This document shows positions 1 to 9,258 of a stretch of DNA of 64,000 nt, in pieces (the first letter of the stretch is position 1; the number at the start of each line of letters is the position of its first letter). Made by a program: the position numbers and the translations under genes. The notes below the pieces were generated by a model. That model was given only the letters and a program-made list of their open reading frames with translations, had not been told where the DNA came from and did not search any database. Where the stretch lies: the NCBI GenBank assembly GCA_001312505.1, contig BBDW01000005.1:1-64000 (forward strand), written 5' to 3'. This stretch comes from Mediterraneibacter faecis JCM 15917. Lineage in GTDB: Bacteria; Bacillota; Clostridia; Lachnospirales; Lachnospiraceae.

Positions 1-75
1 CTTTGCAAAATTAAGTAACCTACACATATTGAAAAAAATAAAAATATAGGTTACAATAATAATGGGTGATGAACT

Positions 76-759
76 ATGGAGATACAACAAACTTACAGAA
101 TGTTAAAATATCAAGAAGCACTTTATAAAAAGGAGTTGGATATTAAGAAAAAAGAATTACAAGAAATTTCTATGGAAAAGCAAAACATTACAATAAAGAA
201 AATTCATGGCGAATTATATTATTATGCACAACAACGTAAAGATGGAAAGGTCAAAAGCAGATATCTGTCTCCAGTTATTCCGGGAAAGATAGCAGATATA
301 GAAAATATTCAGTTAAGAATTGAGCATTTGTCAAATGAGATACAAGATTTAGAATGGGATATTATGACTGCAAGTAAGATGCTAGCGTGCTATGAGAAGA
401 GGACTAAAAAAGAAAATTTCATGGATGAATTTACTTTTGAAGTATACTGGAAAGATGAAATTACGGCCAGAGTATATGTGAAAAAGAAAAATGTTATTGT
501 ATCACGCTTTTCAGACAATCCAGGGCGACAACTATTTGCAGAGAAGAAGATGACTCGTTATCAGTTAGGCAAGATCTTAGAATTAAGATGCTTTGAAAAA
601 GGTAGGCCTGATATTGATGAAATCTTAAAACATCTGGGACTTAAAGAGTATAATCCATATGAAATAGTACGAAAGACACATGGTGTCAGTCATAATGATT
701 TTATATGGTTTCGCTTTCCGGGAGAAAATATCACAAGCAAAGATGTATTGGTAAGGTGA
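76..759 (+). CDS. Hypothetical coiled-coil protein (227 aa)
   Basis: I do not recognise a named family. The first 120 residues are rich in Lys, Glu and Gln with heptad-like spacing and are probably coiled coil. The C-terminal half is mixed and contains a KTHGVSHNDFIWFRFPGE stretch. There is no signal peptide or membrane segment. The start is the first ATG after AATGGGTGATGA and lacks a strong ribosome site. A short open frame follows 4 bases after the stop, so it was probably the first gene of a pair. AT-richness is higher than in the liv genes downstream, consistent with acquired DNA. No function is assigned. Confidence 0.6.
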   Translation: MEIQQTYRMLKYQEALYKKELDIKKKELQEISMEKQNITIKKIHGELYYYAQQRKDGKVKSRYLSPVIPGKIADIENIQLRIEHLSNEIQDLEWDIMTASKMLACYEKRTKKENFMDEFTFEVYWKDEITARVYVKKKNVIVSRFSDNPGRQLFAEKKMTRYQLGKILELRCFEKGRPDIDEILKHLGLKEYNPYEIVRKTHGVSHNDFIWFRFPGENITSKDVLVR

Positions 760-763
760 AGAT

Positions 764-847
764 ATGTTTAGTGAAAATTTTTCCATAGAACGAAATGTAT
801 TAAGATATCAGATTGATAGATACAACAACAAACTTGATGTATTTTAA
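764..847 (+). pseudogene. Truncated 27-aa remnant downstream of the coiled-coil gene
   Basis: The frame starts MFSENFSIERNVLRYQIDRYNN and stops after 27 codons. It begins 4 bases after the preceding gene, with GGTGAAG as a weak ribosome site. Proteins of this kind of start are normally much longer, so I read it as the surviving 5' end of a partner gene cut off before the livK promoter. It could instead be a real small peptide. Confidence 0.4.
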
Positions 848-878
848 CATTACTTGACCATATTTAACGAATATAGCT

Positions 879-903
879 AAAAAACAGATTGTACTCTGTT
901 TTT
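879..903 (+). terminator. Rho-independent terminator upstream of livK
   Basis: AAAACAGA and TCTGTTTT form a stem around a TTGTAC loop, followed by a T run. It separates the hypothetical pair from livK. Confidence 0.75.
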
Positions 904-905
904 GC

Positions 906-935
906 TTGACAAATCACTCCTTCGCGGTCTAATAT
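906..935 (+). promoter_or_regulatory. Promoter of livK
   Basis: A consensus TTGACA at 906-911 is separated by 18 bases from TAATAT at 930-935. The livK start lies about 47 bases downstream behind a GGAGGAG ribosome site. Confidence 0.65.
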
Positions 936-982
936 ATGACTCATAAAGAATATCAATTCGTTTTGAGGAGGAGATTATTATT

Positions 983-2172
983 ATGAAGATGTGGAAAAAA
1001 GCAGCAAGTGTAATGCTTGCATCAGCTATGGTAGTATCATTAGCAGCATGTGGAAGTTCAGGAAATAAGAGCGGAGGCTCATCCGATTCTGACACTTTTA
1101 AAATTGGTGGTATCGGACCTACAACAGGAGATGCAGCAATCTACGGAACAGCTGTAAAGAATGGTATTCAGCTTGCAGTAGATGAGATCAACGCAGCAGG
1201 CGGAATCAATGGAAAGCAGATCGAATATAAGTTTGAAGACGATCAGGCAGATTCAGAAAAATCTGTAAATGCTTACAATACTCTGAAAGACTGGGGAATG
1301 CAGGCACTGATCGGAACAACAACTTCTACACCTTGTACAGCAGTTGTTGAGGAGACTCATTCAGATAACATGTTCCAGCTGACACCATCTGCTACAGCAG
1401 TAGACAGTATCCAGTATGACAATGCATTCCGTATGTGTTTCTCAGATCCTAACCAGGGTAGCGCATCAGCAGATTACATTGCAGAGAACAAGCTTGCAAC
1501 AAAAGTAGCAATCATTTATAACAGCTCTGACACATATTCATCAGGAATTTATCAGACATTTGCGACAGAGGCAAAGGCAAAAGGCCTTGATGTTGTAGCA
1601 GCAGAAGCATTTACAGCAGATAACAAGACAGACTTCTCTGTACAGATCCAGAAAGCAAAAGATGCAGGTGCTGAACTTGTATTCCTTCCAATTTACTATC
1701 AGGAAGCTTCTCTGATTCTTGCTCAGGCAAACAAAGCAGGATTTACACCGAAGTGGTTCGGATGTGACGGTATGGACGGTATCCTTGATCTTGATGGATT
1801 TGACGCAAGTCTTGCAGAAGACTTAATGTTCCTTACACCATTTACAGCAAATGCTACAGACGAAGCAACACAGAAATTCGTTGCTGATTACAAAGAAGCA
1901 TTTGGAGACACACCGATTCAGTCGCAGCAGATGCTTATGACTGTGTATACGTAATCAAAGCAGCAGCTGAGAAAGAAGATGTTACACCGGATAAGAGCGT
2001 ATCAGATATCTGTGACGCACTTAAAAAAGGTATGACAGAGATCACATATGATGGACTTACTGGAAAGAGCATCACATGGTCAGAGGATGGAGAGCCTACA
2101 AAAGAGCCTACAGTAGTTGTTGTTAAGAGTGGAGAGTATCAGGTACTTCAGGCAGAAGATGCTGCTGAATAA
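983..2172 (+). CDS. livK: Branched-chain amino acid ABC transporter substrate-binding lipoprotein (frameshifted)
   Basis: This is the extracytoplasmic receptor that hands Leu/Ile/Val to LivHM. A lipoprotein signal peptide ends in SLAACGSS (Cys at about residue 23). It is followed by the Peripla_BP_6 fold with IGGIGPTTGDAAIYG, NGIQLAVDEINAAGG and IGTTTSTPCTAV. The frame breaks near 1922, where GATTCAGTCGCAGCA lacks one T. With it restored the protein continues ADAYDCVYVIKAAAEKE to the stop at 2172, giving 396 aa, normal for LivK. It has its own promoter and terminator, so it can be made in excess over the membrane genes. Confidence 0.9.
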
Positions 2173-2244
2173 TTGATCTATCAAATTCATTTAGAAAAAT
2201 ACAGAGAGCAGCAACACTCTTTGCAGATACATTAAAAGAATAGG

Positions 2245-2295
2245 AGAAGTCCCCCCCCGACAGACATCGTTTCTGCCGGGGGGGACTTCTTTTAG
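2245..2295 (+). terminator. Terminator of livK with C8/G7 stem
   Basis: GAAGT plus a C8 run faces a G7 run plus ACTTC, with a CATCGTTT loop, ending in CTTTT. The two homopolymer arms are unequal (8 versus 7), matching the abnormal G/C runs seen elsewhere in the window. Confidence 0.8.
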
Positions 2296-2479
2296 GAGCA
2301 GTGTTAGTCATTTGATTTACAAGATGTTTTTCCGTTGGTGTGGCCATAGTTTCAAGCTTGTGAATTTTCTATAGCATGCTGTTCTATCTTTGTGCTATTA
2401 TTTATATTATACTTTTTATAAATGTAAGATATGGTGTGCTTCTGAAGAATTCGGAAGAAGCTTAAGAAAGGGAAAAATC

Positions 2480-3244
2480 ATGAATACAGTAAAAGTAAGA
2501 AATATTGAAATTGGCGCTGGAATCCCGAAAATCTGTGTACCTATTGTTGGCGTAACAAGAGAAGAGATTCTTGCAGCAGCCGAGAATATCAAGTCAACAA
2601 AGGCTGATGTTGTTGAGTGGCGTGTTGACTGGTATGAAGATATCTTTGATTTTACAAAGACAGAGGCGACAATGCAGGCACTTCGTGAGGTGCTTGGGGG
2701 GGAGATGCCGATTCTTTTCACATTCCGCACATCAAAAGAAGGTGGAGAGAAAGCAATCGAGACAGAGGCTTATGTTGAACTGAATCAGAATGCGGCGAAG
2801 ACAGGACTTGTTGATCTGGTAGATGTTGAAGCATTTACAGGAGATGATGTAGTGAAGGCTGTTGTTGAGATAGCACATGAAAACGGAGTAAAAGTGATCG
2901 CTTCTAACCATGATTTCCATAAAACTCCGGCAAAAGAGGAAATCGTATCCCGTTTAAGAAAAATGCAGGAGCTTGGAGCAGATATTCCGAAGATCGCTGT
3001 GATGCCACAGAATAAGAAAGATGTTCTTACACTTCTTGCAGCGACAGAAGAGATGGCAAGCGAGTATGCAGATCGTCCGATCATTACAATGTCTATGTCA
3101 GGAACAGGTGTGATCAGCCGTCTCTGTGGAGAAGTCTTTGGTTCTGCATTGACATTTGGAGCAGTTGGGAAAGTATCTGCACCGGGACAGATGAGGATTG
3201 AAGATCTGACAACAGTACTTGGATTACTTCATAAAAGTCTGTAA
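2480..3244 (+). CDS. aroD: Type I 3-dehydroquinate dehydratase
   Basis: Converts 3-dehydroquinate to 3-dehydroshikimate in aromatic amino acid synthesis by a Schiff-base mechanism. The motifs are EWRVDWYED near the N-terminus, FTFRT, the general-base His in ASNHDFHKT, the Schiff-base Lys in PKIAVMPQN, and SMSGTGVISRLCGEVFGS. I use ATG 2480, giving 254 aa as usual for the family. An upstream in-frame ATG would add 30 residues unlike the family. A G7 run at 2696 gives LGGEMP where relatives have a single Gly. The gene sits between livK and livHMGF, outside any aro cluster. Confidence 0.92.
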   Translation: MNTVKVRNIEIGAGIPKICVPIVGVTREEILAAAENIKSTKADVVEWRVDWYEDIFDFTKTEATMQALREVLGGEMPILFTFRTSKEGGEKAIETEAYVELNQNAAKTGLVDLVDVEAFTGDDVVKAVVEIAHENGVKVIASNHDFHKTPAKEEIVSRLRKMQELGADIPKIAVMPQNKKDVLTLLAATEEMASEYADRPIITMSMSGTGVISRLCGEVFGSALTFGAVGKVSAPGQMRIEDLTTVLGLLHKSL

Positions 3245-3346
3245 ATAAGAATCCGCGAAAGAAGAAAAAGACAGTATTTTTAGGTATAGATAGAAAAAAC
3301 GGAAAATGTTGTCTTTTTTCTTACAAAAGTCAAAAAATAACACAGG

Positions 3347-3370
3347 AAAACAGAGCGGATTCTGTTTTTT
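3347..3370 (+). terminator. Terminator of aroD
   Basis: AAAACAGA, loop GCGGAT, TCTGTTTTTT. A second, longer pairing (GAATCCGC at 3249 with GCGGATTC at 3354) encloses the whole spacer and an AAAAAGACA/TGTCTTTTTT hairpin near 3264-3318. Confidence 0.7.
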
Positions 3371-3373
3371 GTA

Positions 3374-3402
3374 TTGATACGAGAAAATAATTATGCTATA
3401 AT
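3374..3402 (+). promoter_or_regulatory. Promoter of livHMGF
   Basis: TTGATA at 3374-3379, a 17-base spacer and a perfect TATAAT at 3397-3402, 65 bases before livH. Confidence 0.75.
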
Positions 3403-3466
3403 CAATTCAATTTAAAAGGTTAAAGTAGTACCTTACAAAAATATAAAAAGGATGAGAGGGACGGAT

Positions 3467-4350
3467 ATGAGCTTTATTTCATATTTAGTAAATGGACTAA
3501 GTCTTGGCAGTGTCTATGCGTTGATCGCGCTTGGATACACAATGGTATATGGAATCGCCAAGATGTTGAACTTTGCACATGGTGATGTGATCATGATCGG
3601 TGCATATGTAGCTTTGATCACGATGAAGCAGGCAGGACTTCCTACCTGGGTGGCAATCCTGATTTCAATCATTGCCTGTACAGTACTTGGTGTTCTGATG
3701 GAGCGTGTAGCGTATAAGCCACTTCGTAATGCAACATCTTCACTTGCCGTACTGATCACAGCTATCGGTGTCAGTTATCTGCTTCAGAATGTAGCACTTC
3801 TGATCTTCGGTGCGAATGCACAGACATTCCCATCAGTGATCAAGTGGAGCGGACTTTCACTTGCAGATGGCAAGCTGAATATTTCAGGAGAGACAATTGT
3901 TACGATCGTAGTTTGTGTGGTTATTATGATCGCATTGATCACATTTGTTCAGAAGACAAAACCAGGACAGGCGATGCGTGCAGTATCAGAGGATAGAGGC
4001 GCAGCGCAATTAATGGGTATCAATGTAAATGCAACAATTGCTCTTACATTTGCGATTGGTTCCGGACTTGCAGCAGTAGCCGGTGTGCTTCTGTGTTCTA
4101 CCTACCGAGCCTGACACCATACACAGGTGCGATGCCTGGTATCAAAGCGTTCGTGGCAGCTGTATTTGGAGGAATCGGTTCCATTCCGGGTGCATTTATC
4201 GGAGGAATTCTTTTGGGAATCATCGAGATACTCAGTAAGGCATACATTTCTTCCCAGCTTGCAGATGCGATCGTGTTCGCAGTTCTGATCATTGTGTTGC
4301 TTGTGAAGCCTACAGGACTTCTAGGCAAGAAGATTCAGGAGAAAGTGTAG
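3467..4350 (+). CDS. livH: Branched-chain amino acid ABC transporter permease LivH (frameshifted)
   Basis: Inner-membrane permease of the BPD_transp_2 family. N-terminal GLSLGSVYALIALGYTMVYG, then LNFAHGDVIMIGAY, several hydrophobic helices, and after the break GIKAFVAAVFGGIGSIPGA, the conserved coupling loop. The frame breaks between 4088 and 4096, where one base is missing. Repairing it gives 294 aa, the normal length. I chose ATG 3467 because GAGAGGGAC lies just upstream, rather than the in-frame ATG at 3452. First gene of livHMGF-cmk-like. Confidence 0.9.
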
Positions 4351-4362
4351 GTGGATGGAGTT

Positions 4363-5415
4363 ATGTTGAAGAATATGAATAAAACAAAGAGAAGTAATCT
4401 CATCACTTATGCTATCGTGATTGTAGCTTTCATAGTGATGCAGACTTTAAGCAGCACAGGAAGTATTTCCAGTCTTTTGACAGGACTTCTTGTTCCGCTT
4501 TGTACATATATTATCCTGGCGGTTTCTCTGAACCTTGTAGTAGGTATTCTCGGAGAACTTAGCCTTGGCCATGCAGGATTTATGTGTGTGGGAGCATTTT
4601 CCAGTGCATTTTTCTCAAAATGTATGAGAGATGTGATCGAGAATTCGATTGTACGATTTCTGCTTGCACTTTTGATCGGTGTTGTAGTAGCAGCAATCTT
4701 CGGTGTTATCATCGGAATCCCGGTACTTCGTCTGAAAGGCGATTACCTTGCAATCGTTACACTTGCATTCGGTGAGATCATAAAGAACCTTGTAAATGTT
4801 CTTTATATTGGAAAGGATTCCAAAGGATTTCATTTTGCAACAAAGGACGTTATGGCACTTGACATGGATCCAGACGGAACAGTTATTCTGAACGGTCCGC
4901 AGGGAATCACAGGAACTCCGAAGGATTCAACTTTCCTGATCGGATTTATCCTGATCATGGTGACATTATTTATCGTACTCAACCTGATCAATTCCAGAGA
5001 CGGACGTGCGATCATGGCGATCCGTGATAATGTAATCGCAGCTGAGTCTATCGGAATCAATGTTACAAAATATAAACTCATGGCATTTACAATTTCAGCA
5101 GCTATGGCCGGTGCAGCAGGTGTTCTGTATGCACACAACCTGTCAACACTGACAGCAAATACAAACAACTTTGGATACAATATGTCCATCACGATTCTTG
5201 TCTTTGTAGTACTTGGTGGAATCGGAAATATCCGTGGATCTATTATTGCAGCAGTTATCCTGACACTCCTTCCGGAGCTTCTCCGTGGACTGTCTGATTA
5301 CCGTATGTTGATCTATGCGATCGTTCTGATCATCATGATGCTCTTTAACTGGGCACCAAAGGCAATCGAGTGGAGAGAGAAGTATCTTCATTTTGGAAAG
5401 AAAAAGGAGGCTTAA
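4363..5415 (+). CDS. livM: Branched-chain amino acid ABC transporter permease LivM
   Basis: Second permease subunit. About eight to ten hydrophobic segments, with the family signatures LGELSLGHAGFMCVGA, LRLKGDYLAIVTLAFGEI and VFVVLGGIGNIRGSIIA. ATG 4363 is preceded by GGATGGAG. A GTG at 4351 would add four residues. About 350 aa, full length. It follows livH by 12 bases and is followed by livG after 6 bases, so the set is tightly co-transcribed. Confidence 0.93.
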   Translation: MLKNMNKTKRSNLITYAIVIVAFIVMQTLSSTGSISSLLTGLLVPLCTYIILAVSLNLVVGILGELSLGHAGFMCVGAFSSAFFSKCMRDVIENSIVRFLLALLIGVVVAAIFGVIIGIPVLRLKGDYLAIVTLAFGEIIKNLVNVLYIGKDSKGFHFATKDVMALDMDPDGTVILNGPQGITGTPKDSTFLIGFILIMVTLFIVLNLINSRDGRAIMAIRDNVIAAESIGINVTKYKLMAFTISAAMAGAAGVLYAHNLSTLTANTNNFGYNMSITILVFVVLGGIGNIRGSIIAAVILTLLPELLRGLSDYRMLIYAIVLIIMMLFNWAPKAIEWREKYLHFGKKKEA

Positions 5416-5421
5416 GTAAGA

Positions 5422-6183
5422 ATGAGTACATTATTAGATGTAAAAAATCTTGGAATTTCTTTCGGAGGTCTCCGTGCGGTAAATGACTTTGACCTCAAGA
5501 TACAGAAAGAAGAACTTTACGGATTGATTGGACCAAATGGTGCCGGTAAGACAACCGTATTCAACCTTCTGACAGGAGTATATAAACCGGATTCAGGAAA
5601 GGTTCTTTTGGACGGAAAGGATCTTACAGGAAAGAAAAATATTGAGATCAGTAAGGCCGGAATTGCAAGAACATTCCAGAACATCCGTCTTTTCAAAGAA
5701 CTGACTGTTCTTGATAATGTTAAAGTAGGACTTCACAACCATCATCATTACTCTACGATCGAAGGAATCTTAAGACTTCCGAATTATCGTAAGGTAGAAA
5801 AAGAGATGAATGAAAAGGCGATGGAGCTTCTGAAGGTATTCGATCTTGAGAAGTTTGCGTCATATAAGGCTGCAAACCTTCCTTATGGACAGCAGAGAAA
5901 ACTGGAGATTGCCAGAGCACTTGCGACAGATCCAAAGCTTCTTCTTCTGGATGAGCCGGCAGCAGGAATGAACCCGAACGAGACAGGAGAACTGATGGAT
6001 ATGATCCGTTTCGTGAGAGATGAGTTCCATATGACGATCCTTCTGATCGAACATGATATGAAACTGGTAAGTGGTATCTGCGAGGAGCTGACAGTACTCA
6101 ACTTCGGTGAAGTACTTGCACAGGGCAAGACAACAGATGTACTGAATGATCCTCAGGTAATCAAGGCATATCTGGGAGAATAG
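5422..6183 (+). CDS. livG: Branched-chain amino acid ABC transporter ATPase LivG
   Basis: Cytoplasmic ATPase energising uptake. Walker A GPNGAGKTTVFN, Q-loop TFQNIRLF, an LPYGQQRKLEIARAL segment in place of the classical LSGGQ, Walker B LLLLDEPAAGMNP, and the H-loop in ILLIEHDM. The degenerate signature LPYGQQR is normal for LivG. 253 aa, full length. Confidence 0.94.
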   Translation: MSTLLDVKNLGISFGGLRAVNDFDLKIQKEELYGLIGPNGAGKTTVFNLLTGVYKPDSGKVLLDGKDLTGKKNIEISKAGIARTFQNIRLFKELTVLDNVKVGLHNHHHYSTIEGILRLPNYRKVEKEMNEKAMELLKVFDLEKFASYKAANLPYGQQRKLEIARALATDPKLLLLDEPAAGMNPNETGELMDMIRFVRDEFHMTILLIEHDMKLVSGICEELTVLNFGEVLAQGKTTDVLNDPQVIKAYLGE

Positions 6184-6197
6184 GGGGGAAGATAACA

Positions 6198-6908
6198 ATG
6201 GCAATGCTTGAAGTCAAAGACTTAGAAGTATATTATGGAATGATCCAGGCAATCAAAGGCATTTCCTTTGAGGTAAATCAGGGAGAGGTTATTGCACTGA
6301 TCGGCGCGAACGGAGCCGGAAAGACAACAACACTTCATACAATTACAGGACTTCTTTCTCCAAAGAAAGGTTCTGTTATGTTTGAAGGAACTGATATCAC
6401 AAAGATCCCGGCGCATAAGATCGTGTCTATGGGAATGGCTCACGTTCCGGAAGGACGAAGAGTTTTCGCTGAACTGAGTGTTTATGAAAACCTTAAAATG
6501 GGCGCCTATACAAGAAAAGATAAAAATGAGATCGAAGAGAGTCTTGCAAATGTTTATAAGAGATTCCCACGTCTGGAAGAGAGAAGAAATCAGATGGCCG
6601 GAACACTCAGTGGTGGAGAGCAGCAGATGCTTGCCATGGGACGTGCACTGATGTCTAAACCGAAGATCATTCTGATGGATGAGCCTTCTATGGGACTTTC
6701 TCCAATCTTTGTAAATGAGATTTTTGATATTATCCAGGCAGTAAGTGAGAGTGGAACAACAGTACTTCTTGTAGAACAGAATGCAAAGAAAGCTCTTTCT
6801 ATCGCAGATCGCGCCTATGTTCTTGAGACTGGTAAGATCACAATGTCAGGAAATGCAAAAGACCTGCTGGAAGATGAAGCAGTTAAGAAAGCGTATTTAG
6901 GAGAATAG
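6198..6908 (+). CDS. livF: Branched-chain amino acid ABC transporter ATPase LivF
   Basis: Partner ATPase of LivG. Walker A GANGAGKTTTLH, signature LSGGEQQMLAMGRAL, Walker B IILMDEPSMGLSP, and VLLVEQNAKKAL. 236 aa. The ribosome site is a G6 run (6183-6188) beginning at the last base of the livG stop codon, followed by AAGATAAC and ATG. A long G run as a Shine-Dalgarno element is unusual and may itself be miscounted. Confidence 0.94.
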   Translation: MAMLEVKDLEVYYGMIQAIKGISFEVNQGEVIALIGANGAGKTTTLHTITGLLSPKKGSVMFEGTDITKIPAHKIVSMGMAHVPEGRRVFAELSVYENLKMGAYTRKDKNEIEESLANVYKRFPRLEERRNQMAGTLSGGEQQMLAMGRALMSKPKIILMDEPSMGLSPIFVNEIFDIIQAVSESGTTVLLVEQNAKKALSIADRAYVLETGKITMSGNAKDLLEDEAVKKAYLGE

Positions 6909-6920
6909 GAGGCGATTCAG

Positions 6921-7547
6921 GTGAGCAGCAATATTGTAATTACAATGGCGAGACAGTATGGAAGCGGTGGTAAGACAATCGGAGCTATGCTTGCAAAAGA
7001 GCTTGGAATCAACTGTTATAGCAGAGAAATCCTGCGTATGGCATCCGAGGAAAGCGGAATTAACGAGAGACTCTTCGGTATGAGTGATGAGAAGATGAAG
7101 GGAGCCGGCTGGTTCAAGATCCTCAGTCGTCCATACGACGGAGAACTTCTTCCGCCGGAAGATAAAGACTTCGTTTCAGAAGAAAATATCTTTAACTATC
7201 AGGCAAAGATCATCAAAGATCTGGCTGAGAAAGAATCCTGTGTAATCGTTGGAAGATGTGCAGATTATGTTCTGAAAGACAATCCAAATGTTGTCAGTGT
7301 GTTTGTTCATGCAGATGAGAAATTCTGTCTTGATCGTGCGATGGAGCGTAACAGTATGACAGAAAAAGAAATGAAAAAATACATCGAGAAGACGGATAAA
7401 TTTCGCGGTGATTTCTATCGTTACCATACAGGACACGAGTGGGCAGATGCAAGAAATTATGATTTGTGCCTGAACAGTGGAAAGCTTGGATTCCAGAAAT
7501 GCGTGGAAGAGATCAAAGCATATATCAAGATCAGATTTGATCTGTAA
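6921..7547 (+). CDS. Cytidylate kinase-like P-loop protein
   Basis: A nucleotide kinase of the cytidylate_kin2 family, not true Cmk. N-terminal ITMARQYGSGGKTIGAMLAKEL contains the modified P-loop GSGGKT. VIVGRCADYVL and FVHADEKFCLDRAMERN correspond to the nucleotide- and substrate-binding segments. 208 aa from a GTG start behind AGGAGGCGATTCAG. It is the last gene of the liv operon, 12 bases after livF. The physiological substrate is not known; a role linked to amino acid uptake is only suggested by position. Confidence 0.8.
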   Translation: MSSNIVITMARQYGSGGKTIGAMLAKELGINCYSREILRMASEESGINERLFGMSDEKMKGAGWFKILSRPYDGELLPPEDKDFVSEENIFNYQAKIIKDLAEKESCVIVGRCADYVLKDNPNVVSVFVHADEKFCLDRAMERNSMTEKEMKKYIEKTDKFRGDFYRYHTGHEWADARNYDLCLNSGKLGFQKCVEEIKAYIKIRFDL

Positions 7548-7580
7548 ATGAAAGAGAAAGCAGACAAAAGAAACAAGTCT

Positions 7581-7619
7581 GCAAGAAGAAAGAGATACGG
7601 TTGCGTATCTCTTTCTTGC
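7581..7619 (+). terminator. Terminator of the liv operon
   Basis: A long stem AAAGAGATACG/CGTATCTCTTT with flanking GCAAGAA/TTCTTGC. The T run is weak, so termination strength is uncertain. Confidence 0.65.
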
Positions 7620-7711
7620 TATCTGAAATGTGCTGCATGCAGGCGACATCGTTCTACAAAATGTGAACTGATATCATGCTATACTGTGACAGAAATAAAA
7701 TAAGTGTAACT

Positions 7712-7840
7712 GTTCAGAGCCAACCTCCAAAATGCTACGCATTTCGTCGGTGTGGCGTATCCGCCAAATAAAATTTCAAAAACAGTTTTAAAAATGCAAG
7801 CATTTTATACCTGTTTTTGAAATTTTGCTTGGCTCTGAAC
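7712..7840. repeat. 129-bp inverted-repeat element (hairpin)
   Basis: Outer arms GTTCAGAGCCAA (7712-7723) and TTGGCTCTGAAC (7829-7840) are perfect complements. Inner arms AAATTTCAAAAACAG (7771-7785) and CTGTTTTTGAAATTT (7811-7825) also pair perfectly. Two small hairpins, TGGCG/CGCCA and AAAATGC/GCATTTT, lie inside. It encodes nothing and lies between the liv terminator and the next gene. It resembles a MITE-like or structured-repeat element, but no target-site duplication is obvious. Confidence 0.6.
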
Positions 7841-7888
7841 AATTACAAATAAGTTATTCAAATTACAGTTAGAAAAGAGGTAAAGTTG

Positions 7889-8593
7889 ATGTCAGGAAAA
7901 AAAGAAAAGAAGCATTTTATAGTAGGAATTATAATGGTTGCAATTATCGTCGCAGCAACAGCAACAATGATCTATTGTTACATAAACCGTTTTGATCCGC
8001 AGGAATATGTACAGGCATTTTTAGATGTATCTTATAAGCAGAAAACAGAATCCTATATAAAACAGACCGGCATTTCCGAGAAAGAAGCAAAACAGGTTTT
8101 CGAAGATAATCTTGCTTATACAATGGAAAAATTTCCGGAGCATGTAATGACAGATGAGATGACAGAAGAATATAGAGAGCTGTTTGCAGATCTTGCAAAG
8201 AAGACATCTTATACTGTAGGAGAAGCAACCAGGGAAGAAAATGGAACTTATCAGGTTGTTCTTACAGTGAAACCAATCACATTGCTGAAGGATACTTATG
8301 CTGAATTTCAGGAGAAGGCGCAGGAATACGCCACAAAAGTTTCAAATGATGTGATGAACGGACAGGCTATGCCAGAAGAAACACAGATGCAGACAGAAAT
8401 TTATCAGATCTATTATGAGGTTTTAAGACAGGCGGAAGAGAAAGGGCTGAAGTACGGAAAACCAAATAAAATTGTTCTTCATGTAGAAAAAGATAAAGAG
8501 GGAAAATATGGAATCAGAAAAGCAGACCTGCAAAATCTGGATCACCTGCTGATTGAATCTGTCGGAGAAGAACAGGAGAAAGAAAATAGTTAA
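7889..8593 (+). CDS. Membrane-anchored hypothetical protein
   Basis: One N-terminal membrane segment (residues about 10-32, FIVGIIMVAIIVAATATMI) follows KKEKKH, so the remainder is probably extracytoplasmic. The domain is alpha-helical with KQTGISEKEAKQVFEDN and a later KPITLLKDTYAEFQEKAQEY segment. It resembles the DUF5105-type secreted proteins common in Lachnospiraceae, but this is only a likeness. ATG 7889 follows AGAAAAGAGGTAAAG. The stop lies just before the next gene, suggesting co-transcription. Confidence 0.65.
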   Translation: MSGKKEKKHFIVGIIMVAIIVAATATMIYCYINRFDPQEYVQAFLDVSYKQKTESYIKQTGISEKEAKQVFEDNLAYTMEKFPEHVMTDEMTEEYRELFADLAKKTSYTVGEATREENGTYQVVLTVKPITLLKDTYAEFQEKAQEYATKVSNDVMNGQAMPEETQMQTEIYQIYYEVLRQAEEKGLKYGKPNKIVLHVEKDKEGKYGIRKADLQNLDHLLIESVGEEQEKENS

Positions 8594-8616
8594 ACAAGAG
8601 GAAAAAAGCGAAAAGA

Positions 8617-9210
8617 GTGGAAGAATTGGAAAGAAAAACAGAAGAGAAAATGATTCAAAAGAAAGAATTAAGAAGAAAAATAAAAGAAAAACTTTCTTTT
8701 ACAACAGAAAAATACAGAAAAGAAGCAGACAGAAAGATTACAGAAAGCGTTTTGGAACTGAATGAATACAAGAGCGCAGACTGTGTGTTCTGTTATGTGA
8801 GCACAGAGAAAGAAATGGATACATTTTCTATATTGCAAGATATTCTTCAATCAGGAAAGCATCTTGGAGTGCCAAAGTGTACGGGAAAAGGAATTATGAA
8901 CGTATACGAGATCCACTCATTACAAGAGCTGTATCCGGGTGCATATGGAATCCTTGAACCAAAAGAAGACCCGGAAAGATTGATTCAGCCGGAAGCAATT
9001 GATTTTGCTTTCATTCCATGTATCAGCTGCGATAGAAGCGGAAGACGCCTTGGTCACGGAGGTGGATATTACGACAGATATCTGGAAAAGACACATTGCG
9101 TGAAAGCAGCACTTTGCAGGGAGGAACTGCTTGTAGACGAAATTCCCGTGGAGGAACATGATCTGCGGATGGACCTTGTGATTTCTGAAAAAGGTTGTTA
9201 TAAGATGTAA
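8617..9210 (+). CDS. 5-formyltetrahydrofolate cyclo-ligase
   Basis: Converts 5-formyl-THF to 5,10-methenyl-THF with ATP. Signature elements: basic N-terminal KKELRRKIKEKL, FCYVSTEKEMDT, and the ATP/folate-binding C-terminal block CDRSGRRLGHGGGYYDRYL. The frame opens at GTG 8617. The first in-frame ATG is at 8650 and fits the family start better, so the first 11 residues are doubtful. The N-terminus is unusually Lys/Arg/Glu-rich. Confidence 0.88.
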   Translation: MEELERKTEEKMIQKKELRRKIKEKLSFTTEKYRKEADRKITESVLELNEYKSADCVFCYVSTEKEMDTFSILQDILQSGKHLGVPKCTGKGIMNVYEIHSLQELYPGAYGILEPKEDPERLIQPEAIDFAFIPCISCDRSGRRLGHGGGYYDRYLEKTHCVKAALCREELLVDEIPVEEHDLRMDLVISEKGCYKM

Positions 9211-9215
9211 ATAGT

Positions 9216-9253
9216 AAGGGCAGATTTAACTCGTATGAGTCAGATCTGCCCTT
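9216..9253. terminator. Bidirectional terminator between cyclo-ligase and lepB
   Basis: AAGGGCAGAT and ATCTGCCCTT pair perfectly around a TTAACTCGTATGAGTCAG-like loop. It lies between two converging genes. Confidence 0.75.
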
Positions 9254-9258
9254 GAAAA

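Noticed and set aside
877..1095. Minus-strand 72-aa open frame over the livK promoter and start
   Set aside because: Shadow of livK with no ribosome site or family likeness.
2390..2479. N-terminal extension of aroD
   Set aside because: Cys/Tyr-rich residues unlike any AroD; the ATG at 2480 gives the normal length and start.
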